Assembly (NCBI RefSeq): GCF_019578655.1
Contig: NC_063262.1
Span: 21,459,582 to 21,523,581, forward strand
Reading direction: 5' to 3'
DNA length: 64,000 nt
Source of the DNA: Ricinus communis
Taxonomy: Eukaryota > Streptophyta > Magnoliopsida > Malpighiales > Euphorbiaceae
A program made the translations under genes and the position numbers. Below are positions 1 to 12,148 of the stretch, piece after piece. Every line of letters starts with the position of its first letter. Positions within the stretch are counted from its first letter, which is position 1. A model generated the notes under the pieces. The model was not told where the DNA came from. It was given only the letters and a program-made list of their open reading frames with translations, and did not search any database.

Positions 1-419
1 TTCTTATTACAAATTGAAAATGTGAGCATAATTTTGTCATGGCCATATAGGCCTTTCATCTTGTTTCAGATGGCCTGTGACGATGCCAGTAACATGCAGA
101 GTCTAGCAATCTGAGGCTCCATGGTATTTGTGAGTAGTGACATTACCATATGGTCTGTCGTCTGCCACCCTTCCATTGCTTCCATTTCTTCTTTGGTTGG
201 TTGGTTCAGATTAATTGGTTGTGGCTTACTTCTGGTTCATGTGATGAAGCCTAATTTTTTATGCCACTTAGGCTGATGTAGACGGATCTCGACCATTCAA
301 AGTAATTTTGGTTGCCTTTTAACATAGTGTTGGTTAATTTTATGATATCACTATGAGACATGATGAATTTTTTTTTTTTTTTGTGGTTTGGATTGGTAAG
401 TGATAACAGGATCAAGCCT

Positions 420-431
420 GCTCTGATACCA
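420..431 (-). other. tRNA-iMet primer-binding site of the left copia element
   Basis: On the minus strand this reads TGGTATCAGAGC. It follows the ACA end of the LTR with no spacer, as is typical of plant Ty1/copia elements. Confidence 0.8.
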
Positions 432-770
432 TGTAAAAATGTAATTTGAAGCTTTATTAATCTGTGATGAATTTATAAGCTAGAATTCTGAGATTTCTAT
501 GTATGAAAGAGTTTTGTTATATACAATTGAAGGGTAACGGTCTTATTGCTACCCTGTTGATCCCTAAACTCTATGTCAAATGTTCTTTTCTATTCTGAGA
601 AAGGTAGAAGTGACCTTTCTTCCTTAGGGAAGAAAGGTTGCTCCTTTTCTCAGCTTTTAGACCTGTGATGACAAGACCTGAGGCCTTAACCTTCGGTCCT
701 TGACTGTTGGTCTTTACTTTCTTGTTCTATTAACTGTTGAACTGTTTGTTCTTGTCTTTGTTCTTCAACA
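432..770 (-). repeat. Copia 5' LTR, 339 bp
   Basis: The LTR is bounded by TG and CA dinucleotides (TGTT... and ...TACA in element orientation). The primer-binding site follows directly at 420-431. The bases outside the LTR, AAAAC at 771-775, should be the 5-bp target duplication if the far end of the element, left of this window, carries the same five bases. Confidence 0.75.
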
Positions 771-2800
771 AAAACCCTGAGGGACGCAATGCTAATCCAA
801 TTCTCATGCTCCAGACTCAGAAAAAGGTGATTCGTGAAGCAATGGCACCAAGGTTGTGGTACTCATTTAATATTATCACCGTACTGTTACAGGTATAGAA
901 TATTACTTCCTTCTGTTATACATAAGATTGAGGCATTTGCTTGATTTCCTATCAAAACCGTTCAATATTCCAGGAAGTGCTTTTAGTATACCCCTTCTTG
1001 TCTACCACAAACCTCCCGGAAAGTGTCTTAACTTTAGTGGGCAATGTACTTACTTGAGGTCAGTTTCTTTTTTCTTTTTCCTCTCAATTTTCTTCTTATA
1101 TATATATATATATATATTGCCACAGTTGCTATGCATATATCTCTCCCATTAGCTAGTACTCTTGTAAACATCGCAGAATAATGCCATTGGTAGACTTGGT
1201 AGAATTTCTTTCATCTGTTTGTATCTGAATAACACCCTTAGGTTAAATTTGGTATGCTGCATACGAAACTGATGTGGGTCTTCTATTTTTCTCTTTTTCT
1301 TTTTTTCTTTTTTTTTTTTGCAGTGGATAGCAGCACACCCTGACACAAGGATGCCTTTTGTTAGAGGTGATAATCCTTTTCATTCTAATCTTTCAAAATA
1401 GTGACTGCCAGTAAAAAGAGCAACGAAGTTTATCCCTGTCAATGTTGATAATTTGAATTAGCGGAGACTTTTTATGATAGAAATTTAACCTCTGCAGCTA
1501 ACATGCCCTTATATCTCCAACCCATTCTTGATGTCAAATCAGAGGAAAGGCATCATGGTGATGTAAGAATTAGCAGCTTGAGGGTAATTGCAGCTCTAGT
1601 GAAGGTACTTCTGGTTCACGCTTACTAATTCTAACTTTTGAGTTAAAACAAACATACATTCTAATTGAGAACATTAAAGCTTTCAGAAGTGTGATTGTAT
1701 TATGTATAGACAACCTCATTGCTGCCCTTTTAGCAATCTTTTACTTCATAGTTTTATTACCAAAATTTCATAGTTTCATCCGCGAGTTCTCTTTCCTTTT
1801 TCTGCAGGATGACGATCCACGAGCTATCAACTTCATTATCAAGTCTGAAATGTTTTCTTGTTTCCTGAAACACATGGAAAACAGCACTATACCGTCAAGA
1901 ACCCCTGACTCTGGCCTTATTGTTGCTTAATTTTGTGCTTGCATAGCATCCTGGACCAAGTATATTTTTTTTAATAATTTGAAATCTGGTGTATATCGTT
2001 TGATGAACAAGGTAGAAAATGTGGGCATGCTTTTGAAAGTTCAGTAAATTTGTTTAGATACTTGACTGTACAGGTAGCTGTGTTTATAGTCCAAAAGATC
2101 ATAAGCAATGAAGAGGGATTGAAGTATAGCTGCGAAAAGGTGGAGCGTTATTTCGTCACAGCAAGCAGTCTAGGGAAGAATATTTAAAGAACTTGCTACA
2201 GCTGGAAGGCTTGCGGAAGAGGACCCAAGAAGTTAAAGAACATAATTTGGTGTTACAATAGGCTATATGCAAATCCAAAGTTAGCTATACTGCTGCATTT
2301 CAAATATTTTATTTGCTCTTATGTGTATGATCAGATGTTTTAATATTAATTCAATGCAGGGCATGTAAGGGGCTACGATTTTGCATTTCCTCCAAATCAA
2401 GTGATGCATCCTTCACTAGTATTCTTCATGTCAGTTTTATAATAGACTCGGTCTTAGATAAATGAACATGCACACACTTGCAGAATTTAAAACAGACCTT
2501 TTTTTTTTCTTTCTCTTCTATAAGAGGGGTCCTGGGTTTTAAATTGTAATTAAACAAGTATATCCAATAATATGCACAGGCTATAGCGATAGAGCTGATT
2601 ACATCCATGAAATTCAGTCTATTTAGACTCATTTTCATGGTGTCATCGACCTGTGTCAATTCCTGATGCACAGTCCACTTTCTGTCTGCTACAAGAATTT
2701 CCTTTGTTTGTTTTACTGTTAACACTTACCTGTGATTTTCCTTTCCAGGATGATGAACAAACGATGCAGCACTTATAGCAGATATTTTCCAACACTGAAG
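771..2800 (+). pseudogene. RCD1/CNOT9-like (CCR4-NOT subunit) pseudogene, cut by a copia LTR
   Basis: Eight exon-like blocks follow the armadillo-type RCD1/CNOT9 protein in order: 773-892, 974-1058, 1324-1366, 1498-1604, 1808-1921, 2074-2279, 2360-2429 and 2749-2778. Readable matches are REAMAPRLWYSF, AAHPDTRMPF, ANMPLYLQPILD, VAVFIVQKI, KNIIWCYNRLY and DASFTSILH. CNOT9 proteins scaffold the CCR4-NOT deadenylase. The reading frame is broken. Exon 2 hits a stop just before its donor and has the wrong phase for exon 3. Exon 6 needs two frame changes, near 2187 and near 2235. The last exon has a TAG at 2776-2778 before the usual C-terminus. The exon 5 donor is weak. The N-terminal part is missing where the LTR ends at 770. 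It could instead be a diverged, partly spliced gene, but the lesions make a pseudogene more likely. Confidence 0.72.
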
Positions 2801-2918
2801 CAGCAGGGGAGCCTATATCACAACAGTACAGACGATCGGGCACAGGGTGTTCATTAGAGCAGCAGGGGGGCCTAGATCACAACAGTACAGCTGATCGGGC
2901 ACAGGGGTGTTCATTAGA
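2800..2918. repeat. Tandem duplication of about 59 bp
   Basis: Two head-to-tail copies lie at 2800-2858 and 2859-2918, each starting GCAGCAGGGG and ending TGTTCATTAGA. They differ at only a few positions. They sit just downstream of the last RCD1-like exon, where the 3' UTR would be. Confidence 0.85.
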
Positions 2919-3980
2919 CGATAGATTCAGCCACTCAATGAACAATTTATACAGTCCAAGGTGTTAAGAGAATAACAGTACATACATGGTATAGAATATA
3001 TAATTGCCTGTTTGAAGGGGTGTTAAGCAATTAAGGTACATTTTGTTTCTGTGTGTTAAATACAGTAGGTTTTTTGTAAGCTAAACTAGTACATCATCTT
3101 TAGAATACATACCATAAAACCATGTTTTGCAATCAAAAAAAATTTTAAGAGACAGGACAAGAAGTTAAACTAAGAAATGAAACGATTAGTGACAATCATA
3201 ATTCTCTTATACTATCCGTAGTTTATCAAGAAGAAAGTTAGTTCCAATTAGTTCTCTCTTTCCATCTTCCATGGAGGAAAACTGAGAGATCCTTCCCTTA
3301 TTTTTCTCAGTCTATGTTCCAGTTCCTTTCTCATTACCTCAAAACAAACAAGTAGCTTTACTATTTAGCATTTAATTGTTTATTTGATTATGGACCTTAG
3401 CAAATAGATTTTTTGAGGGGTTGAATGGCCTGTTCACATAGGATCTACATTCAAGTTGAGATCTTTTAAAAGAGGACAGAAACAATTTTCTAGTGTATGA
3501 ACATCATTAATATTGCACGGGCATATAATACACAGATAGGAAAACCTATATGAAGATAATCTGGTGCAGATCTCGCATGTTCAACGTGGATTTTTTCGTT
3601 AAATAGCAGTGCAAGTGTGCAGACCATTGTTGAAATCTGAACGCAGACCCAAAGAAATATGCCAACAGGCAGTCTAAAGGACGTAGTGTTTTACCTGCAG
3701 TAGTTTTTGTTATCAGATCTTCAATCACAAATTGGAAGACAAATTTTCTGTGAAGAAAACCCAGATATAAAGACAAGCCGCCTCATCCATTATATAATTA
3801 CCTGAATACAGGGCAGAGTTCATGTAGGATTAAAAGAAATGATTTAAAAGAAAATATGCCACATGGCCTCTCTAAGAAAAACGATAACAATACTAAGAAT
3901 ACAGATGCAGATGGGAACACTAAAATTGTGATTCAAAAACACAACAATTTACATGAAAAAAAAAAATGAATAAAAGGAAC
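2919..3980. other. Intergenic spacer between RCD1-like pseudogene and DUF7815 gene
   Basis: AT-rich sequence without a supported gene. The right part, roughly 3800-3980, should hold the 3' UTR of the minus-strand DUF7815 gene. Short open frames here have no recognisable protein features. Confidence 0.5.
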
Positions 3981-6900
3981 TTAATCTTTAGAAGATGAAC
4001 CAAAAGGATTGATTGTTTGTGGATCTTTCTTTTGAGGTACTGAAAGATCGCTTGCAAGCATAAAGGAGAGATCATGCATCTGTGACATCAAAGTCTCTAC
4101 ATCACTGGCTTTTGACTTTGTATTTCCAGTAGAAAGATTTTTGCTATTTTCAGCTTCTTCAGCAAACCATCCATCTGTTCCATCCATGGTAACCGTCCTG
4201 AAACATGCAATATATAATACAATAAATGTTTTTGTTCAAAAGCAAGAATTTCCAACTTTTTGCTAAATGAATGGGGTAAAGAAAGTTAGCTTCAAGAGGT
4301 AACCAAAAAAATTTTCAGTAATGCAATATGGACAGACGTAGTCCAAATGCCTGAGAAGTCCAAATAGTTTTTGAGAAAAATTCCCGTATTCAAAACATTG
4401 TTCTCATTAGATTCACAATTAGAAACCAAGAAGAAGTTCAAAAGTAAAGTAACTACTGAGCAACCAGGAAAGAAGCCATACAAACAGGGAAGGTAATTTG
4501 TAAAACTTCTGGCAGATGGAAAATATTATATGACGTAAAAATGCAACGAAGATATAGATTTGCCTACTTCCTACCAATCTTACGCTTGGTGAAAAAGGAA
4601 TTATACTTAGTAACAAGGAGTAAGAAATCGATGATTGCCAATTCAAGTTTCAGCATAAATGATGAAATATATTGCAGGAACCTGGAAATATCAATCACTC
4701 AACACCATTTTGTATAAGCTGTCTTCACAAGCACAATGCATGATTATGTGGACATAATAGCTTCAACCATGTTCTTGAATTGATAATTTCCATATAGCAA
4801 CATAATTTCCTTCCTATAACCAAGCCAACTTATTTGCTCCAAGGTCTAGAACCACACTTCTTGATACCAACTCTCTTAAAAAGTTTCCAACTCTTTGCCA
4901 AGTAAAAAACTAATTACATTCATTCTTTTTGCATTCCAATTGCAGAATCTCAAAAGATCACGTCAAGCCAAGACAAGGAACATCAAAGCAAAAGTAATAA
5001 CTAATAAATAATATCATATCATGTCTCTCATTGGTACGAACTCATTCTTCCCCGCATCAGCTTTATCACAAAGTTTCAGAGGAAAAAGAGAAATAAAAGA
5101 CAGGAGCTACTATTAAGACATTTATAACATAGCCTCAGCATAATAAAGGGATATAGACAGGCATTGCAGTTAGGCAGTAACCAAATATAGCAGCCTATAT
5201 CTGGAAAGCAGGCGTACAAGTTATGTAAGACTTGATTCAGAATAAAAATAGTAGTCTAAGAGTACGTACCTATCTGAAACAGAACTTTCTGGCACCATAG
5301 TACTCATTTCTGCAGAACCATTTTGATTGCTGAAAGTTGCTGAAAAGAAATCAGGCTGTGAAAAGCTACCAAAATCAATATCTTTTGAGTTATCAGCTCC
5401 ACTGAAGAAGCTTATTTCTGATCCCTGCTCAACAGAAGGCACTGTGTGTATATCCCCTTTCAAGGAATTATTAGAAGGAACTTGTACATTACTTGAGCTT
5501 GTAAAATCTTTCCAAGTGTCAAATGAATCATCATTTTCATCATTATCAGTTGCCTTCCTACTGCTGCTGGAGGTTTGCCACTGATTATCTTGAACCCAAT
5601 CAACATTCATAGAAGACGAATTACCTGTGTTCCCTACTGTTCCGTCACGATTATCACTTACGGGTACTTCAAATTGATCATTCTGGAAAGCTACCCCAGC
5701 ATTAGCATTACTCGATGTATCACGTTCAAACCAGTCATTCATGTTGGATGCAGAAGTTACATTTTCTTTTGTTTTCTCATTAGATAAATTACTTCCAGGT
5801 CCAAAGAGAGCATCCATGTGAGAAGAAAGATCAACTGAAGAAGATCCCACAAATGGATCAGGAAAATTGGATTTCTGATGTTGGGTTTTAGCACCAGAGG
5901 ACTGAAAATCAGCCTCCCAACCAGAAAATGAGTCACCACTTTCATCTTTCTTGGACCTTGCAGCTGTCTCAGAAGGCTCAACACTTTCAAACAAGCTAAG
6001 ATTTTCATGACCTTGAAAGGCATTATTTTCAGCAGCATCCTCATGTTGTTTCAATGTAAATTGTCCTTCAGCGGATGTAGAAACAGAATCTAACTTAGAT
6101 TCAGTAAAATAATTGTCAATATCAATTCCAGAAAAATTCAGCATCTGAATTGGTTTCTTTTCCAAAGCACTAGTCTCGAATTCCTCAGGCTCAGAAGGCC
6201 ATCTTATTTCTAAATTTAAAAGATCAGACAAAGGAATATGAATTTCTGGTGTATTCTGTCCTCTGTTAGACTCATTTGCTTCTGCCGAAGGTGTCGCAAG
6301 CTCCTATGAAACAGGATGTTAAATTTATCAAAAATGTGTTGTTGAAGAGTCTCAAAATCTATTCAAGTTTATGCTGAAAGAAGGGAAACAAAAATCCGGT
6401 CACAGGATTACAAAATGAAACAGCAAATTGACATCCTTTATACAAAAAGCATTAAACAAAAGAAACATCGACATTACACAAGAGCTTCCCTGAAATGGTA
6501 AAATGAAATAGAGAACAAAGAAAAGCTGAAACTACCACACAAAACTCGCAAACATACTATAGGGCAACTTCTCATTAAATTCCCAGTCCACCACAAAGCA
6601 TAAAGCTATAATGATAAAGAAAATCAGCATAAAAAATCAATTCTGACCTAATATAGAGTAAAAGAAATCATCTTTTTACTAGCAAAATTGGTAAACAAAA
6701 ACAGCCCTTCAAAGCTACCATAATAGGTCTCAGAAAGATCCAAGCTTTACCAATTTATTAACTAAAGAAACCCAAAACACATTTCAAAATGTAAACCAAT
6801 CTCCTACATACAAATCTAAAATTAGCCCATCTTCAAACGAAATAAAAAACAAATAAATAAATAAAAATTTGATCTTTACCGATCCATCTAAATCAAGAGA

Positions 6901-7200
6901 GTGAAAAAACCAACGGCAACCAAATGTAGAAGTAAACTTAATTGGGTCAGGAGGGACATCCTTATTCTGTTGTCTACCACAAAAAACACAAATGACAGAA
7001 TTAACCCCTCTAAGCAATCTTCCATTGCAGCTCTTGCATCGAAGATATGAAGGAGAAGGTTCAAGCTCGGAAATTGCATCTTGAAGCGAGGGTAAGTTTG
7101 GAAGCGAAGGGTCTTCTGGGTCGTAAGATGCAAGTCCTGCTTCTTTACGTAGTGAGATCTGTAGTTCTTTTATTTGATCGTATGGCATCTCGAATGCCAT
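3981..7200 (-). CDS. DUF7815-type zinc-ribbon protein (dentin sialophosphoprotein-like annotation), 523 aa
   Basis: Three coding exons at 7200-6880, 6303-5270 and 4197-3981 join in frame with GT-AG introns and total 1,572 nt. The N-terminus (MAFEMPYDQIKELQISLR) leads to a treble-clef-like pair CKSC...CVFC near residues 55-75, probably a zinc ribbon, followed by FGCRWFFHSLDLDGS. The second exon carries a conserved-looking LSDLLNLEIRWPSEPEEF block. A long acidic, Ser/Asn-rich region follows, probably disordered, with repeated W-containing motifs such as NDWFERD, VDWVQDNQW and DTWKDF. The C-terminus includes DGTDGWFAEEAE, a short MSQMHDLSFML helix and NPFGSSSKD. The architecture matches plant proteins labelled DUF7815 or dentin-sialophosphoprotein-related (from memory). 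The molecular function is unknown; the W-containing acidic motifs suggest peptide-mediated protein binding, which is inference. Confidence 0.85.
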
Positions 7201-7750
7201 TGTTGTGTTTGCTTGCTTTCTGCAGGGATTTTTAAATCATAAGATTAAAGATCGTCCGGTTAGTCCCGTTTTTGCATCTCTAGTCATTTTCTAATTTTTT
7301 TACCTTCAAAACGGTGGTTTGCCGTTACGGGCTTAGGCTCCAATTTTCAGCCCATTTCCTCAGCCACGGGATAAATTACTGTCGTGGTCCCTAAATTTTA
7401 GAGCTACTAGCAGTGACCTTTTGTTAGGGAAAGAAGTGGATGAGGAAAAATGCCTAAGGAAAAAATTTTCGTTTTTTACCTCCAAAGTGGGGTTGACTAT
7501 ATATCAATTGGTTCAGGTGATTAGTTTTTTAATTTTTCAAATTCTCTTCTATTTCTCTTGTTTTCCAGAAAGAGAAAATTATAACCACCCTTTATTTTCC
7601 TCTTCCGTCTCTTTTCCACCTTTATTTTTACCTATTCCCAAAGAGAGTAAAGTTTCTAAACTTCAATTTATGGTGATAAATTCTTTGAACTACGAATATA
7701 ATATCACCAAAACTCTCTACGATGATTGTTCATTATATGCACTAACAAGA
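7201..7750. other. Upstream region of the DUF7815 gene
   Basis: This would hold the promoter and 5' UTR for the minus-strand gene starting at 7200. A TGGGCT (site II-like) element is readable on the minus strand near 7350. No TATA box is obvious. An open frame at 7421-7756 has no protein similarity and looks accidental. Confidence 0.35.
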
Positions 7751-7752
7751 AA

Positions 7753-8620
7753 TTGACATGGCAGCCCATATGGCAACTTTTTTATTACAAAATTTATAAA
7801 TAAGATACATTAATAATACTTATTTTCTCTCTTCCCACTTTATTCTTTATCTCTCATTTTTTCTCCTTTGCCTTTTTCTATCTCTTTTTCTTTTAAATCT
7901 AATCTAATAATAACTAAAATCCATAAAAATTTAAATTTGTATAGTCGTTGCTCCCTCAGTATAGTCACCAATCATGAGATATAAGTAAGCTGCATATTAG
8001 ATATGGTAAGAGAAGTACCCAAAAAAAAAAAATCAACCCATGAAAACCCATTTGAAAAAAGTTAAAAGAAAGATAAAAAGAAAAAGATCATCCCAATAAA
8101 GAAAAATCCATCACCAAAGTAAATAATCAAAAACTCAAGAATCTATACAATCCATCTCTACCAAAAATTAGGAATCAATTTCAAGAACTGATAACTTATC
8201 TATTGAAATGAATTTCAAAAACCTACACTTATTAGAGAGTAATCATAAAAGATAAAAACAGAAAATGAAGGAAACGAGATTTAATTAAGGAACTCAACAA
8301 CAATAACGGATAGGAAAACCAACAGTAACACAAGTCGAAGCAACGGATGCAATAGCCATCTCCAACAATGAAAGATGGCAATATAAACCTTATACAAGAG
8401 ATGAAAGATATTTTTGTTTTTATTGTTAATGTTAGATTGGATCTTTTTGTGCTTGTTTGCTAAGAAAGTGAGAGAAACTTGCAATAAATAGATATAAAAA
8501 TAAATAAATAGAGAATAAATAAAAAAAAAGAATAAGTGCTTATATGTTCCACTTAAATGATATGGGATCTTTTTCTATAAAAAAATTGACATGTGGACTG
8601 CCACATCAACTTTCCATCGG
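7753..8620. mobile_element. Possible non-autonomous TIR transposon
   Basis: The left arm near 7755 (TTGACATGGCAGCCCATATG) and the reverse complement of the right arm near 8610 (TTGATGTGGCAGTCCACATG) match at most positions. Both arms continue with poly-T, then ACTTATT and TTCTCT pyrimidine-rich sequence, giving about 100 bp of imperfect inverted repeat. No transposase is present inside. I could not define exact ends or a target duplication, so the superfamily is open. Confidence 0.4.
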
Positions 8621-8639
8621 CACATGTAACAGATGTAGA

Positions 8640-11600
8640 TGCATCAGTACTTTACAATGTAATTATTGTAGTATTTAAAATTATCATTAAAAAAATAATA
8701 TTTTAAAATTTATCTTGTGCATTTGTCGGATAATATTAGGCTATTGACAAGGTTTATAATCATCTGATTGGGTACTTGATGGAGATATGGCTTGACAAGC
8801 TTGAAATACGACCCTGTTTAAGGAGAAAGCCTATCCCTCTTTAACCTTTATTTAAGAGACATGTAGTATAGGCCTAGGTGACAAAGAAGGTGGCTCAAAC
8901 CAATGAGTGGCTTATGGCCCAATTAAAACACTTCTCTCACAAAATAAAACCACATGTCACCAAGATATGACTCTCTATTACGCACCATTACCATAAATAC
9001 TCCTATATTTTCTTACATAAATAATTTTTAGAAGATTTCTATACTTTTGACAGTCTTAGAAATTTAAGAGCTTTTCTCTTCATTTATATAATCTTGGTCA
9101 AGGATTTTCATATTAAAACATATTAAGAATCATCAAAATAAGGGCCCATGACTTAATACTCTTGAAAAATATCGCTCATTATTTTCATGTGACTCTTACT
9201 ATAGGGAATGACTATCCTCTGATCACTCTATAGTTAAAAGGATATAAGTTAGTGTTAAAGTATAGCAATCTTTGTATAAGATAATATGTTATTATCTCAA
9301 GTCTAAGGATTACATCATATATGAATGTCACTAAAGTACTGTCTATAGACACTTGGAGTAAATTCCATATGGACTACTCAATAGGATTATATTCAATGAA
9401 CTTGTTCTTGTAATAAGCACATATATGCTTATCTCAAGATTCCCAACCTTCAACCTTATGAGACAGTCTTAAGTGCTTGATTAATATTCGATAATCAATA
9501 TCTAATTCTTGATTAAACATCAACTATGTATATAGTTTAGGAACATATGTAATAGAATCTCATCATTATATATTCGCTTTATAATTTCTCTTACTTGAAG
9601 TTTATATTTTATGGAGTTCACCTCTAACAATCTTGATTATACCTTGATAATACCACGACGAATCATACCATTAAGAGTTGAATAATGCTTTTAGTATAAT
9701 CACATACCATCAATATAAATGATGTACAAATAAACACATTATAAAATAACTCATTATCTTTAGGGCATATATCCTAAATGTACAAGAGTAATCATGCATA
9801 GATGGATAGTTACATCAGTCTAGTTTCAGGAACATAAAGTGGTATAATTTCTTAGAACCATCAAAATAGAATTATAAATATTTAAATAAATTATGCTCAA
9901 GCTATCCGACTAGATCCATAAAGATAAGGTCAATTAGATACGGTGGCTTTAATTCTACAAGAGGAAGTTGAAATACCCTTCTTTATATTTGTGCTCTAGA
10001 AGTCTAGTTTCATATGCAAAATGTCTTGTATCAATCTAAGATGTATGGAAGGCACAATGGCCGATATACTAAAGCATGTCCAAACTATCACGACTAAACA
10101 AGCAACAAAATATTTTGGTTTTTGAGAGTATGGATATGGTTGATTTAGGAGTTTCTCAAAATTAAAAAGTTGTATTATATTTATCAAAGTTTCCAACAAG
10201 AAAAATGGTTCATCATTTGGCATTGTATAGCTCAAGATTTTGATTTCTGAAGTTGTTAAACCTATGATATAAAAATTCATGCTTGTGAATAAAGAACATA
10301 AAATTGACAGAACTTACATTCATAGCCATGAATAAGGCGTTTTATGCCCATGAATAATTATTCACGGAGGTGAACACTTAGCATACTAGCTTTTAGAGCC
10401 ATCGAAGTAAAGAAAATAAAGTTGTTGCATCTTTCACGTATGTGAAAGTTTATTCGTGCCTATGACACCCTTTAAACAATTATAACTTCATCTTTTAAAG
10501 GGGATAAAAACTAGTTTTTACTTAGTGCTATAAATGCTCATTTGGAATATGGAATACAAAGGTTTTTTAGCTCTTCAAAGTGCATATATAAGTAAGAAAT
10601 ATTTTCAAACACCAATGTGAGATTATATTATTATTAAACCCTCTTGTTTTTCCTTCTTTTAATTGAAACTCACATATTTAAATTGAAACTCTTTATGTGA
10701 GGATAGTGATCTTACTTTACGTTTATTCTTGAGTATATTAATAGAGAGTGAGTTGGATTTTCTTATAACACCATTAAAATATCTTTCTAATTTTGAATCT
10801 TGATTGGGTTATTTAGAAAAATCTTTTAATATTTTCTAAAAACTTTCTTAGTAAGTAAAGTTGGGTTAGAAAAGGATTAAGTTTGCCCTATAGTAAATAT
10901 TTGAGTGTTAGCCATATAAAAATATATGGACTTAAGTGTTAGTCATTGAAACACTTATAAGAAGTTTGAGTGTAAACTTGAAAACACTTGAGTTTAATCT
11001 TGCATTCATCAAAGATCATTGATAGTGAAATTTTCAAATGAAGCTTAAGGAGTGTGACATAAGTAATATTAGTCAAACCACTATAAATTTTTGTATTTGA
11101 TTTTCTCTTTTCTAAACTTCTATATTTACTTATATTTATTTTATTAATTGCATTCTCATATTGAATTGTTTAATTGCTTTTATTAATATTGATTTTAATA
11201 CTCAAGTTTCTTAAAGTAAAATTTCTTAAATTAAAATTAATTTTATTAAATAAACAATTCATCCTCCTCTCTTAGTTTCTATAAGGTATTTCAATAGTAT
11301 ATTTTATTCTTTTGATATATATAAATAACTTCTAAAAGAATATAATAGGAATAAATTAGTTTAAACAAGTATTTTAATTTTATAAAAAGAGACAAAAAAA
11401 GTATGTAGAAGCTCATGAACTTTTGGCGAAATATAACTAAATGTTTAAATATGAAAGTAGTATAATTATATTTTTAAAAATTTAAAAAGTAAAATAATTA
11501 CATCTTTAAAATAATTTCATCTATTTCATTGTGTAATACCATGGACCCAATTAATTTAGGTAATAAAAGAAACTGTTATAGCTCTTTTCAATTCATGATT

Positions 11601-12000
11601 TTTTTTAAATAATTACCAGCTATATTTTTTAATAGATAAAATCTTAAAATAATAATTTTACATTCACTTTAACAAAGAAAAATTAATAATAATAATAATA
11701 TTATTATTATTATTAGTTAAAAAATAGCTACAAAAATATAATTATTCTGTTTTTAAAGGTGTTCTTTTTATCAAATTCTGTTTTTAAAGGTTTAGAAGTA
11801 TATTTGAAGTACTTTGAATTTAATTGCACTAAAAAGTACAGAGAATTATATGTATTTTTGCCTTAGAAAAAGATTAAATTAAAAAAGAAAAGAGTCAAGC
11901 CGCGTAACCGACAACTAAACCTCTTTGTTTTTCTTTTTTCTTTTCTATTAATTAAAATTTCATTCAGAGTATCGATCTGCTGTGACTTTGATCCACAATC
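8640..12000. repeat. Repeat-rich spacer with a decayed copia-like LTR
   Basis: There is no gene in this spacer. Around 10880-11100 the text (gagtgt...aaacacttgag..., then GAAGCTTAAGGAGTGTGACA and AACCACTATAAATTTTTG) resembles the U3/R region common in plant copia LTRs. The region 9100-9600 also has the look of old non-coding retroelement sequence, but no open frame remains. At 11683-11716 a (TAA)n run meets a (TTA)n run, making a perfect AT palindrome. Confidence 0.4.
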
Positions 12001-12127
12001 TCTGTTTAATTCTCATAGTCTTCATTCAATTTTTTTTACAGGTTTAAACCCTCACTACTCCTGCTACTACTAGTAGCGATCTAATCAAGAGCCAAGATAA
12101 TCCTTCGATCGAATTGAAATTATTATC

Positions 12128-12148
12128 GAGAGAGAGAGAGATAGAGAG
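12128..12148 (+). promoter_or_regulatory. GA-repeat in the 5' leader of the DUF1068 gene
   Basis: A GAGA run of 21 bases ends directly at the start codon. GA/CT tracts are common in plant 5' UTRs and core promoters. A regulatory role here is inference. Confidence 0.4.

Larger units (their letters stand above)
1..770 (-). mobile_element. 5' part of a Ty1/copia retrotransposon, running off the left edge
   Basis: Three parts are visible on the minus strand. An LTR at 432-770 begins TGTTGAAGAAC and ends TTTTTACA in element orientation. Next to it, 420-431 is complementary to the initiator-Met tRNA 3' end (TGGTATCAGAGC), the usual copia primer-binding site. From about 300 down to 1 the translation resembles copia gag, with readable stretches such as WQTTDHMVMSLLTN and MEPQIARLCMLL. 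The gag frame holds at least one stop and one shift, so the element looks dead. Its outer LTR edge abuts an exon of the RCD1-like gene. The rest of the element, and its other LTR, would lie left of the window. Confidence 0.8.

Noticed and set aside
5327..5787. Plus-strand open frames opposite DUF7815 exon 2
   Set aside because: Antisense shadows of a well-supported coding exon.
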